Source: Patescibacteria group bacterium (GTDB lineage Bacteria; Patescibacteriota; Dojkabacteria; SC72). Taken from it: a stretch of 7,785 nucleotides of DNA. Positions 1 through 5,947 of this stretch are shown piece after piece. Position numbers and translations under genes: made by a program. The first letter of the stretch is position 1. Each line of letters starts with the position of its first letter. Location of the stretch: contig JAHISI010000084.1 of the NCBI GenBank assembly GCA_018818345.1, positions 1 to 7,785 on the forward strand, in the 5' to 3' direction. The notes under the pieces were generated by a model, which was not told the DNA's origin, did no database searches, and saw only the letters and a program-made list of their open reading frames with translations.

Positions 1-871
1 GCTCCGACGCCTCTTGTTTTAATACGTCCCCAAAGGAGGAAGTTAAAAACCATACAGGAGAACCCAATATCTTATCCGACAAAGCATAATAGCCGGCGGA
101 TACTGCCCCAAAGACTTTGTTTAAAAACAGGTTTGGCGAAAGAAAGGTAAAATTCTTTAAAAGATCTGCAAATAGAGAGTACTTCGGAAACTTAGAGTAT
201 ACAGACATAAGTTTAAATATTGATTCCTCATATTTTTCTTTAGCAAACACGATGATATCTTTACGTGACATAATTAGGAACAAAAGAGTTCCTGCTAAGT
301 AACTGGCTAAGTACGAGTACATTAAGCCCCCCTCTGTATATCCCCAAAATCCTGTAATCAATCTTGTGACAATCAAAAAGCCTGCCTGGATTATAATATT
401 GATTGCTATTTCTTTATATCGTTTTTCTCTTAAGAAGTAATAGAAGAAGGCTTCATATACTCCAATGAACAAAACACTTAACACTAAGGTTAAAATATAG
501 TGATTCAAAGTAGAAATATTTAGCGCACTAAACAATGACGTTCCACCAAATAATAGGATTATGGCAAATACGATTGTACTAATAGATGTTAACAAGATAC
601 TTATCCAAACCAATCTTTGAGCTTTGCTTTGTTCTTTAGGAAGCATGATGGCCAAGCAATATCTTCCATTCGATAACATAGCAATTATTGAAACAATGGT
701 TACATAAGCTCCAAAGTAGCCAAATTCTGCAGGAGAATAGATTCGAGTAAAAAGTGGAGTTAGAAGAATAGGAACTGCCTGAGCAATAAGTCTTCCACCC
801 AACATAAAAGATGTATTTTTCTTCTCATATATTTTACTTTTAAATTTGCTAAGAATCCCTTTTATTTCCAT
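1..871 (-). CDS. Wzx-like oligosaccharide/polysaccharide flippase (C-terminus cut by window edge)
   Basis: An open frame read from the ATG at 869-871 to the left edge gives 290 residues without a stop, so the 3' end is missing; family members usually run about 400-500 residues. It begins MEIKGILSKFKSK, then a glycine-rich first membrane helix (about 22-41) and the segment FTRIYSPAEFGYFGAY (41-56), typical of the polysaccharide flippase (MOP/COG2244) superfamily. Further hydrophobic helices are at about 56-68, 88-109, 124-146, 157-174 and 183-201. The stretch around 226-290 (FPKYSLFADLL, then AGYYALSDKILGSPVWFL) matches the conserved middle of this family. Expected role: flipping lipid-linked oligosaccharides from the inner to the outer leaflet. 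The start overlaps the end of the upstream GT-C gene by 10 bases, indicating one operon and possibly translational coupling. No Shine-Dalgarno is visible. The substrate cannot be told. Confidence 0.87.
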   Translation of the reverse strand, partial: MEIKGILSKFKSKIYEKKNTSFMLGGRLIAQAVPILLTPLFTRIYSPAEFGYFGAYVTIVSIIAMLSNGRYCLAIMLPKEQSKAQRLVWISILLTSISTIVFAIILLFGGTSLFSALNISTLNHYILTLVLSVLFIGVYEAFFYYFLREKRYKEIAINIIIQAGFLIVTRLITGFWGYTEGGLMYSYLASYLAGTLLFLIMSRKDIIVFAKEKYEESIFKLMSVYSKFPKYSLFADLLKNFTFLSPNLFLNKVFGAVSAGYYALSDKILGSPVWFLTSSFGDVLKQEASE

Positions 872-2883
872 ATATATAAATCTAATTTTGTAGTTCCATA
901 ATAGTATCTATTAGGTATTATTATATACCTACACAAAGGAACATCCTTAGAATGTCCTTCCATTGTAAAAAACGCATCCTCATTCCTATTACAATGAACA
1001 AAGTAATTATTATCAAACTCTATTGTTTCCAATTTAATCATCCCCTCGATATCATATCCTAAATTTTCAACTAGCACATAGACATTCTTGTATTTACTCC
1101 TTAACTCCTGAACCCCAGGATTTTCTAGATTTCTAGAAAATTTAATCTGCATAATAGGGATATCGAAATAGTATTTAATTGGAAATACAACCTGATTGTA
1201 TGCCTTAAAGCCCTCTCGAACAACTACAAGAATATCATCTTCTCCTACCTGTGTCTTCACTTCCTGAAGCTCTTGCCTATTCAATCCTTCATAATTTCTT
1301 AACTGCAATATTGAAAAATATCCAGAATAAAGCACACTTAACAAAACAATCCCCCCTACTAAAACCTTCATCCCTTTTGTTTTAAATATATCTACTAAAT
1401 ACCAAGATACAAAAACAATACAAAGGGGTATTAACTCACTCAATTGATATCTAGTAAAGTAATAGTAATATGGGACACCAGTTAAAACACCCCAACAGAA
1501 AATTACAAATATCGAAAGCAAAAGTATTAACAATGTAATTCCAATTTCATTCCCTAATTGCTTTCTAAAATGAAATACACCAAAAGGTAGTAATACAAAC
1601 AAGAAAGGAGAGATCAAAAGGAAGGTTGCTAAGAAGTTAAGCTGTTTAAAGTTCGAGATACTCAAATCTGAAAAGAGTGTATTTGAGTTAATCACAAATG
1701 TATTGTAAGCGTAAGAAATTAATTCATAACCAATCAAACCAACTAGCACACCTATTACCAAGATGTAGATATATTTTGAATTTTTAATCCAGAACATTTT
1801 AATTGCTGACACTATCTTTTCTTTTCTAAATAGCCACAAAACCATGAGATACAAACCCATGAGAGCCATTAAAAACCATTCAACTTGTATCCCAAAGAAA
1901 CTTTTGTCCATTATGAGATGGTACAAGTCTGGAAGGAAGAGAAGATAGAAGAGATATGATATGACCAAGGATCCAATCCAAAGACCACAGTAAATTAACA
2001 ACTTCTTCCTAAGCTTGTTATCTTTATTAAATAGCATCAAAGCTAATGGGATCAACAATATAATCGGAAGATAGAGTAAAGCACTCATTCGGGTATAAAA
2101 CAAAACAGTGATTGTTAATAATGAGATTGCGAGATTCCACTTATTCTCCACACCATCTTTGTATTCTTTAAAGAACTTCAAAAGATAGTAAAAGGACAGG
2201 AAAAACATTGTCATCGAAATAACTTCAGTCAGTGGAACTCTTGAGAAGTATACATGGGCCGGATTTATAGCAATTAGAAAAGAAGCCAACAACGCAACTT
2301 TTTTATTTTTGTTAGACACTTCATATGCAAATAGATATGTAGCTGTTATGGATAATAAACTAAATAGTGTCAAAGCATATACTCGATTATCTGAGCCCAA
2401 CAATGTTCCCCCTATTGCCAACCAAGAAGGTAAGACAGGATAGAATGGAATAACATACTTAGAAGTAGAATCATCTATAAGGTTGATACCTAAAAAAGTA
2501 GTTGCTTTGTCGTAGGTGATTTTCAAATCCTCCGTTAAAGATTGTCTAAACTCATCGATAATGTACAGGCCATGATTCACCTCATATTGCTGCGACATCG
2601 ATACATAAGTTCCTTGATCTTGTCCACCTGTTAGATACAAATTAGGAGATAATCGTAAGGCAAGGCCAATAACCAAAATAACTAAGAATATCCAATGAAA
2701 GCGTGTATCTTTGAATCGTATCTTAATTTTGAAAATAACAAGTCCAACTATTAACAAAACTAATACACCAAGCACTGAGATTAAAGGATAGAAAAGATTT
2801 GTGGCTAACAAAATCACATTAACAAGGCTCACAGTACATATATAGATTATCAACACCTCAAAGATATTAACTTCTCTTTTCAT
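862..2883 (-). CDS. GT-C fold membrane glycosyltransferase, family 39-like
   Basis: A 673-residue polytopic membrane protein. Two N-terminal helices (about 10-31, 34-51) and a third (64-78) lead into the external loop TGGQDQGTY (85-93), where Asp89 sits at the acidic catalytic position typical of GT-C enzymes (dolichyl/undecaprenyl-phosphate sugar transferases such as PMT and ArnT). The later RVPLTEV (Glu220) and YYYYFTRYQLSELIPL (472-487) also resemble GT39 loop motifs. Many helices follow to about residue 525. The last 145 residues form a soluble domain expected outside the membrane; it holds two cysteines, Cys631 and Cys651. Likely reaction: transfer of a sugar from a polyprenyl-phosphate donor to a glycan, lipid or protein on the outer face. 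The gene overlaps the upstream GT4 gene by 17 bases and the downstream flippase by 10, so it is mid-operon. Donor and acceptor are unknown. Confidence 0.85.
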   Translation of the reverse strand: MKREVNIFEVLIIYICTVSLVNVILLATNLFYPLISVLGVLVLLIVGLVIFKIKIRFKDTRFHWIFLVILVIGLALRLSPNLYLTGGQDQGTYVSMSQQYEVNHGLYIIDEFRQSLTEDLKITYDKATTFLGINLIDDSTSKYVIPFYPVLPSWLAIGGTLLGSDNRVYALTLFSLLSITATYLFAYEVSNKNKKVALLASFLIAINPAHVYFSRVPLTEVISMTMFFLSFYYLLKFFKEYKDGVENKWNLAISLLTITVLFYTRMSALLYLPIILLIPLALMLFNKDNKLRKKLLIYCGLWIGSLVISYLFYLLFLPDLYHLIMDKSFFGIQVEWFLMALMGLYLMVLWLFRKEKIVSAIKMFWIKNSKYIYILVIGVLVGLIGYELISYAYNTFVINSNTLFSDLSISNFKQLNFLATFLLISPFLFVLLPFGVFHFRKQLGNEIGITLLILLLSIFVIFCWGVLTGVPYYYYFTRYQLSELIPLCIVFVSWYLVDIFKTKGMKVLVGGIVLLSVLYSGYFSILQLRNYEGLNRQELQEVKTQVGEDDILVVVREGFKAYNQVVFPIKYYFDIPIMQIKFSRNLENPGVQELRSKYKNVYVLVENLGYDIEGMIKLETIEFDNNYFVHCNRNEDAFFTMEGHSKDVPLCRYIIIPNRYYYGTTKLDLYIWK

Positions 2884-4138
2884 ATGTTGAGTCTAAAAGT
2901 TTAATTCCCTTACTCCAATCATACTTCTCTTCTACTTTCTTCCTTCCTTCCATTCCCATATGTTTTGCAACTTCTTCATCATTTAACAAATTCTCAATCG
3001 TATTCGCTATTACTCTAATATCATCAAACTTTAGTAAATATCCATCAACATCATTAGAAATAATCTCGGATAATGCTTCATTGTTACAAGCCAATACAGG
3101 CTTCCCATATGCCCAAGCCTCTAAATATACAATACCAAAAGAATCAGTCTTCGAAATCATAGAAAAGATATTACAAGCATCAAACAAATCAAACTTCTCC
3201 TCATCCGAGATATTATCAATATTTAATATATTCTCTCTATACTTCCCCTCTATACCATCTAAATATTTACTAAAATCCTCACTGTATTGTCCTCCAAATA
3301 CGAGATGGCATTTAATTCCACTATCCCATACCAACTTCATACTCTCTACCAAATTCATACTTCCTTTTTCATAATTCTTAGATCCCATCTGGAACACAAT
3401 TGGATCATTTAAATTATATTTTTCTCTAAACCTCTTTCCATCTCCTCCATTTATCTTTTCCAAATATATTCCTTGTCCTAAAACAACAAATTTCTCTTCC
3501 TTCAACATAACTCCATTGTCCTGACAAAACTTCATGATCGCAATTTGCTCAGCTTTTGTGTTAACTAAGATCTTGCAAGCATATTCAAAAAATGGAACAG
3601 CTGTTTTTTTAAAATATTTCCTTCTTAATGAATCATGCTTGTGTTCTCCCGTATGGAAAGCTGGTGCTATTATATATGGAATATTGTATTTCTTAGATAT
3701 GAGATATCCGACATAGAAAAGAAAATAGTATGGTGTTGAAGATACAGTAACATATGCATATTCGGAGAAATCTGTTTCATCGATCGCTTTCAGCATACCG
3801 TATGCAGTAGGACATGATGCGAGATTGGCAATTTTGAAATTAGGAAATCTATCAAACAACACCCTCACAACCTTATTAATATACTTATTCCTAAATATAC
3901 CCTCTCCCACAGCAAACCTTCTTACATGTACCCCCTCAATATCTTCCTTCTCCTGTTCTACTATCTCATCATTTAGATCCCAAAGCGCATCAGGTGTATA
4001 TGCATTGGTAGTCCAAACATCTACATCGTATCCCAGATTCTTTGATTGATATTCTGAAAGGACCTTTATGAAAAGCTCAGCACCACCCTTTGCAGGATGA
4101 TATCTTTGTATAATATTGAGTACTTTTGTTTGCTTCAT
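2867..4138 (-). CDS. GT-B fold glycosyltransferase, family 4 type
   Basis: A 423-residue soluble protein and first gene of the glycan operon. The N-terminal Rossmann domain opens with VLNIIQRYHPAKGGAELFI (6-24), whose GG-AE turn is typical of GT4 acceptor-side domains. His162 in PAFHTGEH is a plausible active-site histidine. The C-terminal nucleotide-sugar domain starts near 246 (IVFQMGSKNYEKGS, with the basic Lys254/Lys258 region) and contains TDSFGIVYLEAWAYGKPVL (331-349), the EX7E-type motif; here the first acidic residue is Asp332 rather than Glu, paired with Glu340. The C-terminal WSKGIKLLDSTYEK helix packs back as usual in GT-B folds. It has no signal peptide or membrane helix, so it acts on the cytoplasmic face, likely moving a sugar from a nucleotide donor to a lipid-linked intermediate. 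Donor sugar cannot be inferred. The ATG at 4136-4138 is well supported because the GT-B core begins five residues later. Confidence 0.88.
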   Translation of the reverse strand: MKQTKVLNIIQRYHPAKGGAELFIKVLSEYQSKNLGYDVDVWTTNAYTPDALWDLNDEIVEQEKEDIEGVHVRRFAVGEGIFRNKYINKVVRVLFDRFPNFKIANLASCPTAYGMLKAIDETDFSEYAYVTVSSTPYYFLFYVGYLISKKYNIPYIIAPAFHTGEHKHDSLRRKYFKKTAVPFFEYACKILVNTKAEQIAIMKFCQDNGVMLKEEKFVVLGQGIYLEKINGGDGKRFREKYNLNDPIVFQMGSKNYEKGSMNLVESMKLVWDSGIKCHLVFGGQYSEDFSKYLDGIEGKYRENILNIDNISDEEKFDLFDACNIFSMISKTDSFGIVYLEAWAYGKPVLACNNEALSEIISNDVDGYLLKFDDIRVIANTIENLLNDEEVAKHMGMEGRKKVEEKYDWSKGIKLLDSTYEKRS

Positions 4139-4153
4139 TCTAAAGGTTATTAA

Positions 4154-4184
4154 TTCTGAATGTCATTATACCGTTTTCTATAAT
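4154..4184 (+). promoter_or_regulatory. Candidate promoter of the exported beta-helix protein gene
   Basis: TATAAT at 4179-4184 lies 52 bases before the chosen ATG at 4236; only weak -35 candidates exist (CTGAAT at 4156-4161, spacer 17; three of six). It would start transcription near 4191. This -10 falls inside the spacer of the divergent minus-strand promoter, so polymerase could probably not occupy both at once. An alternative TATATA further downstream (4205-4210) cannot be excluded. Confidence 0.3.
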
Positions 4185-4194
4185 TGTATGTACA
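4165..4194 (-). promoter_or_regulatory. Candidate promoter of the glycan operon
   Basis: Reading the minus strand, TATAAT at 4170-4165 is preceded, after an 18-base spacer, by TGTACA at 4194-4189 (four of six bases of TTGACA). This predicts a start near 4158 and a 20-base leader before the GT4 ATG. The leader has no Shine-Dalgarno-like sequence. The -10 is a perfect match but such hexamers are easily found in AT-rich DNA. Confidence 0.45.
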
Positions 4195-4201
4195 AACATG
4201 G

Positions 4202-4217
4202 TACTATATATACAGTA
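4202..4217. promoter_or_regulatory. Imperfect palindrome, possible operator
   Basis: TACTATATATACAGTA pairs in seven of eight symmetric positions (4206/4213 is the exception). A second partial dyad, TTGTATGTACAA (4184-4195), lies just upstream and covers the -35 of the divergent promoter. Both sit where a regulator could control the plus-strand gene or both genes. Short AT-rich dyads also occur by chance, so this is a weak call. Confidence 0.2.
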
Positions 4218-4235
4218 AATTATCATCATAAAAAT

Positions 4236-5378
4236 ATGTTTTTTTCAAAAAGGCTCTTTGGTGTCTTAGCTGTTCCTTTGTTGGCTGTACTATTCAGTAT
4301 AGTTGCTGCAAAGCCAGCTAATGCTGCAGAATTTCATTTCAAAGACTATACCCTAGCACAAGATGAAACAGTAGCAGATGATCTCTACATTACAAATAGT
4401 TACACAGAAATTAACGGTTTAGTTCAAGGGGATGTAATGATAGCTGCAACAGATGTAAAGATAACAGGTACCGTAACGGGCGATATATATATCGTTGGAA
4501 CAAATATCACATTCACTGGAAATACATATGGAAATCTCTACACCGCAGGCAATGATATTTCAATCCAAGGTATCGTAAAAGGAAATGCATATACCATTGG
4601 ATCAGTTGTGAATTTTAGTGGTGATGTTGAAAACGACTACACCGATATCGCCATGAGGACAAACAATACTGGTTCCGTTGGAGATGATGCAAGAATCATA
4701 ACTAGTGATGGAACAGTTGATTCATTAATCAAGGGAGATTTGGTACTCATTGGAAGCAAATATAGTTTGCAAGACAGTAAGGTTACAGGGAATATATATG
4801 ACAATGCGAGAATAAACAGTATCGCTCAAGAGCAAGGTGTGGATTTAACACATGAGAGTAATACAACATACACAATGCCAACAGTAACCTGGTCAAGTAA
4901 GCTTTTTGGTGCTCTCTTCGCATTCTGTAGTATGAGTTTAGTTGGATATTTCATGATAGCGGCAGCTCCTGTTAAAACAGGAAAAATCATGTCTAAAGTA
5001 ACTGGAAGTCCTAAAGATTTTGTATTTAGTCTAATGATTGGATTTGGGATTCTAGTAGTTGCACCTTTTGCGCTGTTAGTTCTTAGTATCTCACTAGTTG
5101 GAATTCCTTTTGCTTTCTTCATAATGGGATTGCTCCTATTCTTAACCCTGTTTGGGAAACTGTGGGTCGAGACCGCATTTGGTCAAGAGATATTACTTTT
5201 ACTCAAATCTGAAGGATACAGGCCATTCAAATCATTAGCGATTGGTCGAGGTATCTCCGTCCTTATCGGCCTAGTACCATTTGTAAGCTTCTTCTACTCA
5301 ATTGTCTTAATGTCTACAGCAGTTGGAGCATTTGTACGAATGAAGTTAGAGTATTGGAACAAAGGAAAGAAGAAGTAA
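4236..5378 (+). CDS. Exported bactofilin-like beta-helix protein with C-terminal membrane domain
   Basis: 380 residues from the ATG at 4236. This start gives a clean signal peptide: basic MFFSKRL, a hydrophobic core (8-24) and an ANA-AEF cleavage site near residue 30. The in-frame upstream ATG at 4116 would overlap the divergent GT4 gene and spoil the signal. Residues 61-129 form a ladder with glycines at 61, 78, 95, 112 and 129, exactly 17 apart; each rung reads roughly G-x-V-x-G-D-(I/V)-x-hydrophobic, as in bactofilin/polymer-forming beta-helices. A less regular ladder continues to about 195. Residues 222-245, 262-303 (two helices) and 338-366 are hydrophobic, with a basic tail (KGKKK). This matches proteins often annotated as polymer-forming cytoskeletal proteins with a signal peptide. 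The ladder should lie outside the cell, unlike true bactofilins. A role as envelope scaffold is inference. The gene is monocistronic, with an inverted repeat right after its stop. Confidence 0.8.
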   Translation: MFFSKRLFGVLAVPLLAVLFSIVAAKPANAAEFHFKDYTLAQDETVADDLYITNSYTEINGLVQGDVMIAATDVKITGTVTGDIYIVGTNITFTGNTYGNLYTAGNDISIQGIVKGNAYTIGSVVNFSGDVENDYTDIAMRTNNTGSVGDDARIITSDGTVDSLIKGDLVLIGSKYSLQDSKVTGNIYDNARINSIAQEQGVDLTHESNTTYTMPTVTWSSKLFGALFAFCSMSLVGYFMIAAAPVKTGKIMSKVTGSPKDFVFSLMIGFGILVVAPFALLVLSISLVGIPFAFFIMGLLLFLTLFGKLWVETAFGQEILLLLKSEGYRPFKSLAIGRGISVLIGLVPFVSFFYSIVLMSTAVGAFVRMKLEYWNKGKKK

Positions 5379-5410
5379 CTAACCAAAAGGACAGACCTAG
5401 GTCAGACCTT
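5377..5410 (+). repeat. Left inverted repeat with imperfect palindrome
   Basis: The repeat begins AACTAACC, then AAAAGGAC, then the palindromic core AGACCTAGGTCAG and ACCTT. Compared with the right copy read on the opposite strand, it differs at four positions (5385, 5387, 5393, 5406). The dyad extends over 5388-5409 but two symmetric pairs (5391/5406 and 5393/5404) do not match. It starts within the stop codon of the beta-helix protein gene and contains the stop codon of the transposase (TAG, complement of 5397-5399). Confidence 0.85.
5385..5409 (-). terminator. Possible terminator of the transposase gene
   Basis: On the minus strand the imperfect dyad with half-site AGGTCTGACCT is followed directly by CCTTTTGG. 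A stem of about eight pairs plus four T residues could end the transposase transcript, and the same stem lies nine bases after the convergent beta-helix protein stop. The T run is short, so termination is only a suggestion. Confidence 0.25.
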
Positions 5411-5873
5411 CCGTACAATCAAATGCCTTTTTTATGAATAGCCATCGGTATTTAAGATCGGTTTCCGACAAGGTTAACCCTGCTTCAGCTGGATTCCTCT
5501 TTATATATACTAATACCGAAGAAAGATCTTTCTTATCAGTAATTCTTCTTGCCTGAAATGGGCCTTGCCACAAATGACCTACTCTTTGGTACTTCCTATT
5601 AAATAACATGACATATGATGTCATAAACGCTCTCATACATTTTGAAACACTTTCTAAGTCATCTTTCATCTTCAGAACCAAATGGAAATGATTAGGCATA
5701 AAACAATAAGCTACTACAATGAGATTATTTGTCTTAGCATATTTATACATCAAACCCTTGAATAATTTGTAATCTTTCTCTGATAAGAAAATCAATGCCT
5801 TGTTATTCCCACGATTATAGATATGGTAAAAACTATAACTTCGATACAATTTGATAAGCTTGTCTTTCTTCAT
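5397..5873 (-). CDS. REP-associated tyrosine transposase (Y1/HUH superfamily)
   Basis: 158 residues from the ATG at 5871-5873. It carries the hallmarks of the Y1_Tnp/RAYT family: N-terminal FYHIYNRGNNKALIF (15-29), the metal-binding HUH motif in MPNHFHLVL (His62, His64), the GHLWQGPFQARRI segment (99-111), and VYIKRNPAEAGL (122-133), where Tyr123 is the expected nucleophile that forms a 5'-phosphotyrosine bond with single-stranded DNA. All key residues are present, so the enzyme looks intact; length is normal for the family. It should cut and rejoin hairpin-bearing single-stranded DNA, presumably its own flanking palindromes. The last codons (GGTCTGACCTAG) lie inside the left repeat, so the palindrome encodes the final Gly-Leu-Thr and stop. 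A TTG start at 5915 would add 14 unconserved residues and begin on the palindrome edge, so it was not chosen. No Shine-Dalgarno is visible; it may be read through from the oxidoreductase gene 73 bases upstream. Confidence 0.92.
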   Translation of the reverse strand: MKKDKLIKLYRSYSFYHIYNRGNNKALIFLSEKDYKLFKGLMYKYAKTNNLIVVAYCFMPNHFHLVLKMKDDLESVSKCMRAFMTSYVMLFNRKYQRVGHLWQGPFQARRITDKKDLSSVLVYIKRNPAEAGLTLSETDLKYRWLFIKKAFDCTEGLT

Positions 5874-5899
5874 AACCCAATGATAGCACCGAGTTATTA

Positions 5900-5920
5900 A
5901 GTCCTGGTGAACCAAGGACT
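5900..5920. repeat. Second hairpin sharing an arm with the right palindrome
   Basis: AGTCC (5900-5904) and TGGT (5905-5908) pair with ACCA (5911-5914) and GGACT (5916-5920), leaving a GA apex and one bulged A at 5915. The GGACT arm is also the left part of the 22-base palindrome, so the two hairpins exclude each other. Arms bulged like this are a common feature of hairpins recognised by Y1 transposases. Confidence 0.5.
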
Positions 5921-5947
5921 GACCTAGGTCAGTCCTCTGGGTTAGTT
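5914..5947 (-). repeat. Right inverted repeat containing a perfect 22-base palindrome
   Basis: Read on the minus strand it begins AACTAACC, then CAGAGGAC and the core TGACCTAGGTCAG, ending TCCTT. Positions 5915-5936 form a perfect palindrome with half-site AGGACTGACCT. It begins at the last base of the oxidoreductase stop codon, in the same relation to that gene as the left copy has to the convergent gene. Confidence 0.88.
5915..5936 (-). terminator. Possible terminator of the oxidoreductase gene
   Basis: The perfect palindrome gives a strong RNA stem of about nine pairs starting 11 bases after the oxidoreductase stop, followed by TTGGTT on the minus strand. Without a proper T run it is a weak intrinsic terminator at best, and it may instead only protect the 3' end of the transcript. 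Confidence 0.25.

Larger units (their letters stand above)
5873..5944. repeat. Outer 7-base inverted repeat flanking the transposase leader
   Basis: TAACCCA at 5873-5879 is the exact complement of TGGGTTA at 5938-5944. In the minus-strand transcript these would pair around the two inner hairpins and place the base just before the transposase ATG in a stem. Seven bases over a 72-base span could be chance, but the arrangement is nested symmetrically outside the other dyads. Confidence 0.35.
5377..5947 (-). mobile_element. RAYT/IS200-like element bounded by inverted palindromic ends
   Basis: A single Y1 transposase gene is enclosed by 34-base inverted repeats at 5377-5410 and 5914-5947 (30 of 34 positions identical). 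Each repeat contains an internal palindrome centred on GACCTAGGTC. No target duplication is expected for the HUH/Y1 mechanism and none is clear. The unit sits between two convergent genes, a typical neutral site for insertion. REP-associated transposases are usually single-copy genes flanked by REP hairpins that are scattered elsewhere in the genome; whether this unit moves by itself or only marks a REP family cannot be decided from one copy. The outer limits are approximate because the similarity touches the stop codons of both neighbours. Confidence 0.7.

Noticed and set aside
117..302. 61-codon plus-strand open frame
   Set aside because: It lies wholly opposite the flippase coding frame, which has clear family motifs; no independent support.
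3081..4049. Several plus-strand open frames opposite the GT4 gene
   Set aside because: They mirror the GT-B coding frame, and their translations are low-complexity Ser/Leu/Pro-rich without motifs.
4116..4235. Upstream in-frame ATGs (4116, 4188) for the beta-helix protein
   Set aside because: They add a hydrophilic, unlikely leader before a clean signal peptide; the 4116 start also lies inside the divergent GT4 gene.
5377..5412. Target-site duplication around the transposase unit
   Set aside because: The similarity at the two edges is inverted and part of the repeats, not a direct duplication, and Y1 transposition does not create one.
5874..5915. TTG start at 5915 for the transposase
   Set aside because: It adds 14 residues not resembling the family and starts on the palindrome edge; the ATG at 5873 gives normal family length.
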